Assembly: GCA_016288855.1 (NCBI GenBank)
Contig: JAEELJ010000017.1
Location: forward strand, 1-37,222
Reading direction: 5' to 3'
Source: Acholeplasmatales bacterium
Lineage (GTDB): Bacteria; Bacillota_I; Bacilli_A; Acholeplasmatales; Anaeroplasmataceae
DNA length: 37,222 nucleotides
Of this stretch, positions 1 through 8,504 are shown in pieces. The notes under the pieces were generated by a model. That model was given only the letters and a program-made list of their open reading frames with translations. It was not told the DNA's origin and searched no databases. Positions within the stretch are counted from its first letter, which is position 1; every line of letters begins with the position of its first letter. The translations under genes and the position numbers were made by a program.

Positions 1-1
1 C

Positions 2-133
2 ATTCCTGATAATGAATTAAGAAGAGATTATATTGTACCTGGTGCATTTGATCCAAGAGTTGTTCCTGCTGTTGCTAAAGCAGTTGCTGAAGCAGCAATT
101 AAAACAGGAGTATCAAAATTATATAAAATGTAA
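2..133 (+). CDS. malic enzyme, C-terminal fragment (gene cut by window edge)
   Basis: The last 43 codons of a gene that begins left of the window, ending at TAA 131-133. The peptide contains DYIVPGAFDPRVVPAVAKAV, which closely resembles the C-terminal end of bacterial NAD(P)-dependent malic enzymes (typically DYI.P..FDPRVVPAVA.AVA.AA). These cytosolic enzymes decarboxylate malate to pyruvate, which would feed the pyruvate formate-lyase encoded later in the window. Catalytic residues lie upstream and cannot be checked. The gene is convergent with the membrane-protein gene at 569-3196 and is followed directly by a strong terminator. Identification rests on the tail only. Confidence 0.75.
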   Translation: MPDNELRRDYIVPGAFDPRVVPAVAKAVAEAAIKTGVSKLYKM

Positions 134-139
134 TATTTT

Positions 140-170
140 AAACCACCTTGCGAGGTGGTTTATTTTTTTA
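140..170 (+). terminator. Rho-independent terminator after malic enzyme
   Basis: A perfect 9-bp stem (AAACCACCT 140-148, AGGTGGTTT 153-161) with a TGCG loop is followed by a T-rich run (ATTTTTTTA). It starts 7 bases after the stop codon. Confidence 0.9.
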
Positions 171-185
171 TTATTTAAGATATTA

Positions 186-510
186 TCAAATTCAGGGGGA
201 TGAATGATAGCTCCTCAAATTCAGGGGGATGACAAATTTGTTCCATCCCCCTATTTTTGTGAAGCATTAATTACAGCTCGTTTTATTGTTAAAAATGTTA
301 GTTCTAACAAATATATAGTAAGTCCATATAATATTAGATATTAAGGTATTATAAACATTATTAATGAAATTTCTATAATAATACAAAAAGGGCATCAGAA
401 CTAGAATCCAATGTCCTTTCACTATTAATTTTTAGGTCATCCCCCTATTTTTGATAAGGGGTATCCCACCGAATTTGAATAGGGTTTTATCCCCTATCCC
501 CCTATATTTG
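186..510. repeat. cluster of six degenerate TCAAAWWYAGGGGGATGA repeats, possible IS relic
   Basis: This intergenic stretch holds no gene. Two near-identical direct copies lie at 186-203 and 215-232 (29-base period). Three copies in inverted orientation lie at about 241-259, 437-453 and 495-510, read on the plus strand as ATCCCCCTATTTTTG-like. A degenerate sixth copy, also inverted, lies near 461-480. Direct copies on the left and inverted ones on the right suggest the two ends of a transposable element whose interior was lost. IS21-family ends carry several short repeats of this arrangement, but assignment to that family is inference. The copies at 215-259 can also fold into a GC-rich hairpin. 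No open reading frame of note lies between the two groups. Confidence 0.6.
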
Positions 511-530
511 TGAAGTGCAATTATTTAAAG

Positions 531-562
531 AATCAAAAAAGGATGTGATTTCTCACATCCTT
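531..562 (-). terminator. terminator of the membrane protein gene
   Basis: A 10-bp stem (AAGGATGTGA 539-548 with TCACATCCTT 553-562, loop TTTC), read on the minus strand, is followed by a T run formed by the A run at 533-540. It lies just after the stop codon at 569. Confidence 0.9.
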
Positions 563-568
563 AATTTA

Positions 569-3196
569 TTATTCTTCTACAATTTCCTGATCACGAATGA
601 TCTTGATGCAACGGCAGTTAGCACACATTAACATCTTTAATGCATCTGCATCAAAGTATTCAGCATAGATTGTAAGCTTACGATCTAATGTGCCTCTAGC
701 TTTAATTCTTAATACATTACCGCTAGTTACAATATGTAATGACTTTAATAAATCAATTGTAATTTCATCACCATTTTCGAAATGGTTACATAATGTATCA
801 AGATATACTGTAGCTTCAACCTCTTCATCATCAAGAGGTTCACCATTAATCATTGGTAAGTATTCGTCTAAATCATCTGGCATATCATCTGGGATGCTAT
901 GAACATTGATAGAATCCTGTAGATAATCAGCTCTCATACCTAATGTAGCCATGATTGCTTCACCATTTGGAATTAATTCAGGCATGTAATTTGTAGGTTG
1001 GAAGTTTCTCTTAGGCTTAACACCACGATTTGCCATCATGATATCAACTAATTCCTTGAAGTACTTTAATGCTCTAGGAGATCTAACCTTAATCATTACT
1101 GGTACTTCAGCATATTGCTTCTTAGAAGAAACATCCTTTAAATGATACTTAGGATTTTCATCGATAAATTCAACAGGTAATGCTAAGAATACCTTAATTG
1201 ACTTACCACCTAATGCAACCTTAGAAACTAATCCTTTATATCTGAATGATTCACATCTAGATGAATTTCTACCCTTTGCACGATACATTACTAAGTAATT
1301 CTTAATTTCATTATAATATTCCTTAGTTTCATATGGAGCAAACATCATTCTAGAATTAAATCTTCTCTTAATCTTCTTAACGTTACCATCTTCATCGATA
1401 ACTTGGAAATCTTGAACAATAATTCCAGCTTCTTTTGTCTTAGGATGAATTTCTTCTACTTCTTCATCAGATTCATCATCTGCATATTCATCAGCATCGT
1501 CATCATCTTCTTCATCATCTTCTGCTTCAGCTTCTTCATCATCTTCAGCTTCTTCAGCAGGAGTTTCCTCAACTGGAGCTTCTTCAACAACTTCTTCTTC
1601 AACAACCTCTTCTTCAGGCTGTTCTTCTTCTACATTTTCTTCTTCAGCAGGAACTTCTTCAGTTTCCTCTTCAGCTACTTCCTCTTCAACAACTTCTTCA
1701 GGTTGTTCTTCTTCAACATATTCTTCTTCAGCAACTTCTTCCTCAGGTTGTTCTTCTTGAGCTTCTTCGTCACCATAATATGTCTTTAATAATTCTTCTT
1801 CCTCTTCAGAAATTGCGAATGGATCTTTTTCTTCTGGCTGTTCTTCAGCTTTTTCTTCTTCAGCTTTTTCTTCTTCGGCTTTTTCTTCTTCAGCCTTTTC
1901 TTCTTCTACTTCCTTCTTGTATTCATACTGCTTAACAACTTCAGATAAAGCATCATAATTTCTTAATCTGATAATTTGGATTAATAATGAATATAAGAAT
2001 AGTACACCTAAAACAATTGTAGCAACTAATGCCATAATGTTATCAGTTAAAACAGAGAAGTTATTCTTAATTGCAAGTGATACTACAAATGGAATAACAA
2101 ATGAAGAACCATATAACATTATAATTAATAAGCAATCAATCTTTTCAATCTTTGTAGATTTGAACTTTCTAAATAATAATGATAATACAATTAATAATAA
2201 TGAAACTACTAATACAATAATAGATCCAACCATTATGCTTGGTGTGTGACCAATAATCTTATTAACTGAATTACCAGAAATTTGGCCAACAACTGGTAAA
2301 GCTAATGCAGATAATACTACGAAACCAACTGCAACAGCTAAAGCTGCATTGAATTTATCATAAACTTGTAAGAAATAATATCTTACCTTATGGCTATTGT
2401 CGCCATAATACTTACCCTTATTATAAGTAAATCCTCTTACTATTAAACCGACTGATGCTCCAGCTGCTAATAATAAGTCAACCTTTAATGTAATTGATGC
2501 TATGCCAACAGCTGCACCTAAATAGATGAAATATGTTGTAGCAACAAATCCTATTGCTAATAATAAGTCTAATAAAGTAACATCGACATTACTATCTAAT
2601 CCAGAAATAATTAAAATTACTAATAATGCAACAACACCACCAACTACATAATACTTGTATTTAGCAAATTGACTAACAACAGGTAAATTTAAGTTTTGTG
2701 ATGCAAGAACTGTTACAGCAACTGCAAGTGCAATACCAACAACTAAAATTAAAATAGGGTTGAAAGCACCAGCTAAAGCGCCATAATAATTCTTGAAAGA
2801 TGCAGGTTCAGGATCATTAGCCTTAATAAATCTAACAACAATTTCACAAAGGAATACTGCTACAGTGCAAATAAATGGTAAATAAGCTTTCCATGAAGTC
2901 TTACCAATAATTGACATTACGATCATTACAATTGATGAAAAGAACCCTACAACTCTAATGAAATCAATAAACGAAATTTTTTCGCTCTTAAGTTTACATA
3001 AACCTAATACAGCAAAACCAATTAATAGAGCAATAGATGCTCCAAAAACTAAATTACGGATTTCTGCGCTTGAAATGATAGTCTTGTTTGCAACACTAAC
3101 ATAACCTATGCAGCAGAATGCAACTACCATAATAAGTGTCGCAAAAACTCCGTATGCCTTAAAATAGGACTTTAAAAAGTTTTCTTTTTCTGACAT
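569..3196 (-). CDS. polytopic membrane protein with acidic linker and uL15-like C-terminal domain
   Basis: An 875-residue protein with no named function. Residues 10-410 hold about twelve hydrophobic segments (for example 14-36, 48-68, 145-166, 183-200, 284-306, 320-342, 386-409). Residues 424-585 are an extremely acidic, low-complexity linker starting with KAEEE repeats. Residues 613-725 form a globular domain with the pattern ETKEYYNEIKNYL, SSRCESFRYKG, GKSIKVFLAL, KYHLKDVS and ALKYFKELVD, which I recall from uncharacterised gut-Firmicutes proteins. Residues 798-866 (GDEITIDLLKSLHIV, VLRIKARGTLDRKLTIYAEYFDADALKML) resemble the C-terminal half of ribosomal protein uL15. The linker and C-terminal domains are most likely cytosolic. 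The start follows a good SD (AGGAGAT). The gene stands alone between its own promoter and terminator. A role at the membrane-ribosome interface is speculation. Confidence 0.7.
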   Translation of the reverse strand: MSEKENFLKSYFKAYGVFATLIMVVAFCCIGYVSVANKTIISSAEIRNLVFGASIALLIGFAVLGLCKLKSEKISFIDFIRVVGFFSSIVMIVMSIIGKTSWKAYLPFICTVAVFLCEIVVRFIKANDPEPASFKNYYGALAGAFNPILILVVGIALAVAVTVLASQNLNLPVVSQFAKYKYYVVGGVVALLVILIISGLDSNVDVTLLDLLLAIGFVATTYFIYLGAAVGIASITLKVDLLLAAGASVGLIVRGFTYNKGKYYGDNSHKVRYYFLQVYDKFNAALAVAVGFVVLSALALPVVGQISGNSVNKIIGHTPSIMVGSIIVLVVSLLLIVLSLLFRKFKSTKIEKIDCLLIIMLYGSSFVIPFVVSLAIKNNFSVLTDNIMALVATIVLGVLFLYSLLIQIIRLRNYDALSEVVKQYEYKKEVEEEKAEEEKAEEEKAEEEKAEEQPEEKDPFAISEEEEELLKTYYGDEEAQEEQPEEEVAEEEYVEEEQPEEVVEEEVAEEETEEVPAEEENVEEEQPEEEVVEEEVVEEAPVEETPAEEAEDDEEAEAEDDEEDDDDADEYADDESDEEVEEIHPKTKEAGIIVQDFQVIDEDGNVKKIKRRFNSRMMFAPYETKEYYNEIKNYLVMYRAKGRNSSRCESFRYKGLVSKVALGGKSIKVFLALPVEFIDENPKYHLKDVSSKKQYAEVPVMIKVRSPRALKYFKELVDIMMANRGVKPKRNFQPTNYMPELIPNGEAIMATLGMRADYLQDSINVHSIPDDMPDDLDEYLPMINGEPLDDEEVEATVYLDTLCNHFENGDEITIDLLKSLHIVTSGNVLRIKARGTLDRKLTIYAEYFDADALKMLMCANCRCIKIIRDQEIVEE
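1842..1906 (-). repeat. 15-bp tandem repeat encoding KAEEE
   Basis: About four copies of a 15-base unit (plus-strand TTCTTCAGCTTTTTC-like) encode KAEEE repeats at residues 431-452 of the membrane protein. Copies differ at one or two positions. A tract like this can expand or shrink by slippage without breaking the frame. Confidence 0.8.
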
Positions 3197-3224
3197 CGCA
3201 TAACATCTCCTAACATATTTTTAT

Positions 3225-3253
3225 ATTTTAATTTTAGACCATTTATTTGTCAA
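3225..3253 (-). promoter_or_regulatory. sigma-A promoter of the membrane protein gene
   Basis: On the minus strand TTGACA (3248-3253) is followed by a 17-base spacer and TAAAAT (3225-3230), about 30 bases upstream of the start codon. Confidence 0.75.
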
Positions 3254-3364
3254 ATTCAATACTATTTAAGCAAAAATATCTATTTTTTTCGCATTTTCGT
3301 GGACTTTTTGATTTTTTTTCGGCAAAATACCCCTAGGAAAGTAAGGTTTTCATTCTCAAAATTC

Positions 3365-3398
3365 AAAAAAACAAAAAAGTTCGATTTTCTCGAACTTT
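3365..3398 (-). terminator. terminator of the LysR-RluA-PhoH operon
   Basis: A 9-bp stem (AAAGTTCGA 3376-3384 with TCGAACTTT 3390-3398) is followed on the minus strand by TTTTTGTTTTTTT. It lies 6 bases after the PhoH stop codon. Confidence 0.9.
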
Positions 3399-3404
3399 CT
3401 TGGA

Positions 3405-4364
3405 CTATTCTGATAATTTTTCGAATTTGTCAATAATCTTTGCAACAAGTGGATGTCTTACAACATCACATTTTTCAAATACGATAGTTTCTACTTCGTC
3501 CAAATTTTTCAATAAATTTGCAGAAATTTTAAGACCAGATTTCTTGTTATTAGGTAAATCTATTTGTGAAACATCACCAGTAACAACCATTTTTGAATTA
3601 AAACCTAATCTTGTAAGGAACATCTTTAATTGATCAACTGTCGCATTTTGCGCTTCGTCCAAAATTATAAATGCATTTTCTAATGTTCTACCTCTCATAT
3701 ATGCTAATGGAGCAATTTCAATTACTTGCTTATCAATTAGCTGTTGTACTTGTTCTACTCCAAGCATATCATATAATGCATCATATAATGGTCTTAGGTA
3801 TGGATCTACTTTTTCTTTTAAGTCACCAGGCAAAAATCCTAATGATTCTCCTGCCTCAACAGCTGGTCTTGTTAATATTATTTTTTCAAACTTACCACTT
3901 TTTAATAAGCTAACACCATAGCATACTGCTAAATAAGTTTTACCTGTACCAGCTGATCCAATAGAAAAAACTAAATCATGATTATATATTGATTTAATAT
4001 ATTCATCTTGCTTTAATGTTTTAGCATAAATAGGCTTATTATATCTTGTATAACAAATAGGCTTTCTATTAGTTAAAAACTTTATATATTTTTCCATCAT
4101 ATTAGATGAAACTATTTCTTTTACATATACTATGTCTCTTGGTGTTATATTCATGTCATGCTCAGACATAAATAACAAAGTTTTAAATAAATCATTTAAT
4201 TCATTGATTATTTCTTCATTTTCATCATCAACAATTATATATGGTCCATTAACTACAATAACTTTATTATATAATTCTTCAATGACTTTAATGTTGCAAT
4301 TGTTAACACCACATATATTTTTAGCATCAATGTTTCTTTTTATTTCAACATTAAGCTTCATCAT
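3405..4364 (-). CDS. PhoH family ATPase
   Basis: A 319-residue cytosolic P-loop protein of the PhoH/PhoL family, whose members are linked to RNA metabolism and stress. Walker A is GSAGTGKT (136-143), followed by the family-typical LTRPAVEAGESLGFLPGDL (164-182). Walker B is FIILDEAQN (232-240), and TGDVSQIDLP follows at about 262-271. The N-terminal 100 residues are a poorly conserved small domain. The gene begins with ATGATG; the SD GGAGG sits in the last codons of the upstream pseudouridine synthase gene, and the second ATG (4361) has the better spacing. The two genes overlap by 14 bases, so translation is likely coupled. In many Firmicutes phoH is beside ybeY and era; neither is here. Family assignment is firm, the biological role is not. 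Confidence 0.93.
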   Translation of the reverse strand: MMKLNVEIKRNIDAKNICGVNNCNIKVIEELYNKVIVVNGPYIIVDDENEEIINELNDLFKTLLFMSEHDMNITPRDIVYVKEIVSSNMMEKYIKFLTNRKPICYTRYNKPIYAKTLKQDEYIKSIYNHDLVFSIGSAGTGKTYLAVCYGVSLLKSGKFEKIILTRPAVEAGESLGFLPGDLKEKVDPYLRPLYDALYDMLGVEQVQQLIDKQVIEIAPLAYMRGRTLENAFIILDEAQNATVDQLKMFLTRLGFNSKMVVTGDVSQIDLPNNKKSGLKISANLLKNLDEVETIVFEKCDVVRHPLVAKIIDKFEKLSE

Positions 4365-5007
4365 CTACCTCCATAGAATTAAAAGTCATTATTTCTTTTG
4401 AAATGGGATGAGGGAAAGATAATTGATAAGCCTCAAGTGGAAATTGTAATGGATCTACTTCATTTTTACTTCCATACTTCTTATCACCATATAAAGGATG
4501 TCCTATATTAGCCATTTGACATCTAATTTGATGAAATCTTCCTGTTTTTAAATTAATTTCTATATCAGTAACATCTTTTCCATTAATTTTATAATTCTTT
4601 AATGCTCTAAATTCTAATATAGCTTCTTTACCATCTTTTCTTATATAGCTTTTTTTCTCTTTTTCATCCTTATAAATATTATCCTTAAGCAAAATGTATT
4701 CTTTATTTTTTAATATACCTTCTACAGTAGCAACATATTTTTTCTTAAGTGAATGATTTTTAACAGCTTCACTTAAACGTTCTGCCCCTTTTGAAGTTCT
4801 TGCAAACACCATAACTCCACTAGTATTTATATCTAGTCTATGAACAAGTCCTAAAAAAACATTTCCTGGTTTATTATATTTTTCTTTAATATACTCCTTA
4901 ACAATAGAAAGCATATCTTCTTTATTTGAACCATCTGGTTGCGATAATATTCCTTTTTCTTTATAACATACAATAATATGATTATCACAATAATAAACTT
5001 TAATCAT
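4351..5007 (-). CDS. RluA family RNA pseudouridine synthase
   Basis: A 218-residue cytosolic enzyme that isomerises uridine to pseudouridine in RNA. The catalytic motif is HRLDINTSG (57-65) with the nucleophilic Asp at 59, followed by VMVFARTSKGAERLS. The motif LKTGRFHQIRCQMANIGHPLYGDKKYG matches the RluA C-terminal region. There is no N-terminal S4 domain: the protein begins directly at the catalytic fold, like the short YabO/RluA-type enzymes. The RNA target (23S rRNA or tRNA) cannot be told from sequence. It overlaps the LysR gene upstream by 8 bases and phoH downstream by 14, so all three are co-transcribed and probably translationally coupled. Confidence 0.92.
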   Translation of the reverse strand: MIKVYYCDNHIIVCYKEKGILSQPDGSNKEDMLSIVKEYIKEKYNKPGNVFLGLVHRLDINTSGVMVFARTSKGAERLSEAVKNHSLKKKYVATVEGILKNKEYILLKDNIYKDEKEKKSYIRKDGKEAILEFRALKNYKINGKDVTDIEINLKTGRFHQIRCQMANIGHPLYGDKKYGSKNEVDPLQFPLEAYQLSFPHPISKEIMTFNSMEVDDEA

Positions 5008-5887
5008 TTACAGTACCAAGTTTCTTTTTTATATTACTAAATAATTGTGTTATTTCTTCATCTAGATAAGATACTTTATTATATATTAAATAGAAAGTTT
5101 GTGTAGGTGAGAAATTTAATAATGATATTTGCTTTAAGCTTCCATCATCAATATATTTTTTAACAGAGTCAAAATATGCAAAGCCAATACCATCATAGAA
5201 TTTAACCATCTTAACTAGCATGTCTGCATTATTAGTTTCTAATACCATATTATTTCTTAATCTGATATTCTTTTCTTTTAATACATCTGTTGTAGTCTTA
5301 TTAAGACCTGTATTAGTTTCAGATAGAACAATAGTTGCAGAATTTAACATATCTCTTGTAATTCTATCCTTATCCTTGTAATTACCATCACTAGAGCAAA
5401 CTAAAACAATTTCACTAGATGTAATAGCTATTGAATTAAATACTTCTGAATCAAATGAATGATCTATAATACCAAAATCATATTCCCCATTTAAGATTTT
5501 GTTTTCAATTGTTAAATAGTCAGTACAATAAATATTGAATGGTCTTTTATCACCGTTTAATAAAGCTAAAATTCTAGAAGACATTAAACATGAAGCAACC
5601 ATGTCTGTTAAACCTAGATTATAGCCTTGCTTATCTTCTTCTCTTTTTAAAGAATTTATAAGCTGTTCATCTTCTAACATAGCTTTCTTTGCATATTCAT
5701 ATAAAATCTTACCTTTTTTAGTTAAAGTAAATTTTTTTGTATCTTCAAATAAGCTTATTTTATAATCAGATTCCAATTGCTTAATATGATGTGTAACAGC
5801 TGGTTGAGTTATAAATAATTTTTTTGCAGTTTTCGTATAATTCTTTTCTTCTAACAAAGTTAGAAAAGTTTTTAGTTTAACGTCCAT
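5000..5887 (-). CDS. LysR family transcriptional regulator
   Basis: A 295-residue DNA-binding regulator of standard LysR length. The N-terminal winged helix-turn-helix is at about residues 3-60 (KTFLTLLEEKNYTKTAKKLF, TQPAVTHHIKQLESDY, FTLTKKGKILYEYA). The rest is a periplasmic-binding-like effector domain (about 88-290). It is the first gene of an operon with an RNA pseudouridine synthase and PhoH; no metabolic gene lies divergently, which is unusual for LysR. Its promoter contains AT-rich inverted repeats (ATTTATAAAT at 5930-5940) that could be an autoregulatory site. The effector and targets are unknown. Confidence 0.9.
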   Translation of the reverse strand: MDVKLKTFLTLLEEKNYTKTAKKLFITQPAVTHHIKQLESDYKISLFEDTKKFTLTKKGKILYEYAKKAMLEDEQLINSLKREEDKQGYNLGLTDMVASCLMSSRILALLNGDKRPFNIYCTDYLTIENKILNGEYDFGIIDHSFDSEVFNSIAITSSEIVLVCSSDGNYKDKDRITRDMLNSATIVLSETNTGLNKTTTDVLKEKNIRLRNNMVLETNNADMLVKMVKFYDGIGFAYFDSVKKYIDDGSLKQISLLNFSPTQTFYLIYNKVSYLDEEITQLFSNIKKKLGTVND

Positions 5888-5914
5888 ATTATCGTCTCCA
5901 TTTTTCCTTTTTTC

Positions 5915-5943
5915 ATTATATAAATTTCATTTATAAATGTCAA
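5915..5943 (-). promoter_or_regulatory. consensus sigma-A promoter of the LysR operon
   Basis: TTGACA (5938-5943), a 17-base spacer and TATAAT (5915-5920) on the minus strand: a perfect consensus promoter. The spacer holds AT-rich inverted repeats. Confidence 0.88.
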
Positions 5944-5965
5944 CAACTTAATAAATAAAATTTAT

Positions 5966-5997
5966 AGAAAAAAAAAGAGGATACAGATGTATCCTCT
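5966..5997 (-). terminator. terminator of lon
   Basis: A 10-bp stem (AGAGGATACA 5976-5985 with TGTATCCTCT 5988-5997) is followed on the minus strand by a run of about nine T. It begins 5 bases after the lon stop codon. Confidence 0.92.
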
Positions 5998-6002
5998 AAA
6001 TC

Positions 6003-8336
6003 TTATTTAAATAATGAAGCTAATATTTGAGAAATATGATCAACAGGTTGGATTTCTAAAACCTTTCTTACTTCTTCTGGAATATCTTCAATATCTCTTT
6101 CATTTTCCTTTGGAATAAAAATCTTCTTTAAGCCATTTCTTGTTGCGGCAATAGATTTTTCTCTTAAACCACCAATTGGTAATACATCACCACGTAATGT
6201 AATTTCACCTGTCATACCAATATGGCATGAAACTGGCTTATTAGATAATGCTGATACTAAAGCTGTTGTTAATGTTACACCTGCAGATGGACCATCCTTT
6301 GGTACAGCTCCTTCAGGAACATGAATATGAATATCATTTTCTTGGAAGACCTTATTATCGATACCAAATTCTTCTGCATGTGAACGAACATATGAGAATG
6401 CAGCTTGGGCTGATTCCTTCATAACATCTCCAAGCTTACCGGTTAGAATTAATCCACCCTTTCCTGGATATGATGTTACTTCAATATCTAATGTATCTCC
6501 ACCAAATTGAGTCCAAGCTAAGCCTGTAACAATACCAACTTGATCCTTCTCACGATTTTGGTTATCTAAGAATAAGATTTTACCTAAATAATCTGTTAAA
6601 TTATCTTCAGTAATTTCTACCTTTTCAACCTTTTCCATTAAAATCTTCTTTACTGTCTTTCTACATAATGCAGCAATTTGACGATTTAATTCACGAACAC
6701 CACTTTCTCTAGTATATCCACGAATAATCTTTCTCATTGCATCTTCAGTAATAGAAATTTGATTTTCTTTTAAGCCATGTTCTTCAATATTTCTTGGTAA
6801 TAAATATTGGAATCCAATATTAAACTTTTCAATTTCAGTATAACTTGATAATTCAATAATTTCCATACGATCTCTTAATGGAGCTGGAATTGATGAAATA
6901 TCATTAGCAGTTGTAATAAACATTACTTGAGATAAATCATATGGTTCTTCTAAGTAATTATCACTAAAATACTTATTTTGTTCTGGATCTAATACTTCAA
7001 GCATTGCAGCTGCAGGATCTCCTCTATAATCGGCAGTCATCTTATCGATTTCATCTAATAAGAATACTGGGTTAACAGTACCTGCATCCTTCATACCTTT
7101 AATGATACGTCCTGGTAAGGCTCCAATATAAGTTCTTCTATGACCACGAATTTCTGATTCATCTCTAATACCACCTAGAGATTGCTTAACGAACTTACGT
7201 CCTAATGCATCAGAAATAGATCTAGCTAAAGATGTTTTACCTACTCCTGGAGGACCTGCAAGACAAAGAATAGTTGATGGATTATGTCCAGTCATCATTC
7301 TTACTGCAAGATATTCAACAATACGGTCCTTTACCTTCTTTAGACCATAATGCTTAGAATCTAATTTCTTAATAACATCATTTAAATCTTGATTATCTTC
7401 AGTTTGCTTATACCAAGGTAAGTCACAAATTAATTCAAGATAACTTCTAATGATACCAGATTCAGCCATTTGTGAGCTTGTATTTGCATACTTCTTTAAC
7501 TCGTCCATAGCTTTTTCATACATACCCTTAGGTAGCTTTGCTTCTTCAAGTCTCTTACGAAGATTTTCAACATCTTCTTCAGTTCTTGCCTTATCACCAA
7601 GCTCAGATTGAATAGCCTTCATCTTTTCTCTTAGATAATATTCTTTTTGTGAATCATCAATTGATTTTTTTACATCCTTATTGATTTTATCTTCAATATC
7701 TAATATCTGCTTTTCTCTCTCAATATCTTCTAAAATCATTTCTAATCTACGAGATACTGATAATTCTGCTAAATATTTATATTTAGATTGTCCTGTTGAA
7801 GTCTTTAATTGATATGCAATAGAATCTGATAATAAATCAGCATTAGCACCTTCTCTTAATAATTTTGTAATTGAATCCATTGAACCAATAATCATAGATG
7901 CATTTTGTGCAACACCTTCTGATACTTGCTTAATTAAAGCTGTTTCAGTTTCATCATTATTAATAATTGAATGTAATTTTTCATAACTACATACAAAATA
8001 AGGTGCCACCTGAGTATATTCTACTACCTTAATACGATTTGCAATTGTAAATTTTACTCTATAATTACCATTAGGTAATTTTAGTTTTAATGTTACTCTA
8101 GCTAATACTCCGATTGGTTCTATATCATCCTTAGTAACTTCATTTTGAGTAGCACTCTTTTGAATTAACAATAGAATGTTACCGCCATACATCTTTTCGG
8201 CAGCATCTAAAGCTGAAACAGAATTTTCTCTTCCAACCTCAATTTTAAAATCATTTCCTGGAAGAGGAACAAAACCTCTTACAGCAATGGCAGGCAATAC
8301 AATCTTACTTGTGTTTTCAATTGTTGTTTCTTCCAT
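6003..8336 (-). CDS. lon: ATP-dependent protease Lon
   Basis: A 777-residue cytosolic AAA+ serine protease that degrades misfolded and regulatory proteins. Domains in order: N-terminal substrate-binding lobe (about 12-210), coiled-coil and helical linker (210-300), AAA+ module with Walker A GPPGVGKT (361-368) and Walker B VFLLDEID (424-431), and the proteolytic domain. The Ser-Lys dyad is S684 (in DGPSAG) and K727 (in GLREKSIAA). Their 43-residue spacing matches E. coli Lon S679/K722. Full length, nothing missing. It is a single-gene unit with its own promoter, a CIRCE-like operator (8431-8457) and a terminator, so heat-shock control is likely. Trigger factor lies upstream but has a separate terminator. 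Confidence 0.97.
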   Translation of the reverse strand: MEETTIENTSKIVLPAIAVRGFVPLPGNDFKIEVGRENSVSALDAAEKMYGGNILLLIQKSATQNEVTKDDIEPIGVLARVTLKLKLPNGNYRVKFTIANRIKVVEYTQVAPYFVCSYEKLHSIINNDETETALIKQVSEGVAQNASMIIGSMDSITKLLREGANADLLSDSIAYQLKTSTGQSKYKYLAELSVSRRLEMILEDIEREKQILDIEDKINKDVKKSIDDSQKEYYLREKMKAIQSELGDKARTEEDVENLRKRLEEAKLPKGMYEKAMDELKKYANTSSQMAESGIIRSYLELICDLPWYKQTEDNQDLNDVIKKLDSKHYGLKKVKDRIVEYLAVRMMTGHNPSTILCLAGPPGVGKTSLARSISDALGRKFVKQSLGGIRDESEIRGHRRTYIGALPGRIIKGMKDAGTVNPVFLLDEIDKMTADYRGDPAAAMLEVLDPEQNKYFSDNYLEEPYDLSQVMFITTANDISSIPAPLRDRMEIIELSSYTEIEKFNIGFQYLLPRNIEEHGLKENQISITEDAMRKIIRGYTRESGVRELNRQIAALCRKTVKKILMEKVEKVEITEDNLTDYLGKILFLDNQNREKDQVGIVTGLAWTQFGGDTLDIEVTSYPGKGGLILTGKLGDVMKESAQAAFSYVRSHAEEFGIDNKVFQENDIHIHVPEGAVPKDGPSAGVTLTTALVSALSNKPVSCHIGMTGEITLRGDVLPIGGLREKSIAATRNGLKKIFIPKENERDIEDIPEEVRKVLEIQPVDHISQILASLFK

Positions 8337-8417
8337 GTTGTATACCTTCTTTCTTAATACTTATCTTTCTTACTCTTAAGATATTATGAATATAATATGT
8401 CTTAATAAGCATTTATT

Positions 8418-8445
8418 ATTATAACACATTTTGGCACTATTGCAA
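8418..8445 (-). promoter_or_regulatory. lon promoter
   Basis: Minus strand: TTGCAA (8440-8445), 16-base spacer, perfect TATAAT (8418-8423). The CIRCE-like palindrome covers the -35 box and much of the spacer. Confidence 0.75.
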
Positions 8446-8457
8446 GTAGTGTGCCAA
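8431..8457. promoter_or_regulatory. CIRCE-like operator upstream of lon
   Basis: Arms TTGGCACTA (8431-8439) and GTGTGCCAA (8449-8457) are separated by exactly 9 bases, the 9-9-9 geometry of the HrcA operator CIRCE (TTAGCACTC-N9-GAGTGCTAA). Each arm matches the consensus at 7 of 9 positions. The outer seven bases of the arms are perfectly complementary. It overlaps the lon -35 box, where a bound repressor would block RNA polymerase. In Mycoplasma species CIRCE precedes lon, so the location fits. No hrcA gene is in the window. Confidence 0.6.
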
Positions 8458-8504
8458 AAAAATTAAAAATAACATAATTACATATAAAATTCACATATTA
8501 TATA

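Noticed and set aside
186-510. CRISPR array
   Set aside because: Repeats are short, irregularly spaced and in both orientations, with no equal-length spacers and no cas genes.
1403-1789. A plus-strand frame of 128 codons, very rich in Phe, Ile and Ser
   Set aside because: It is the antisense shadow of the Glu-rich linker of the membrane protein; composition is explained by TTC-rich complement, and there is no SD.
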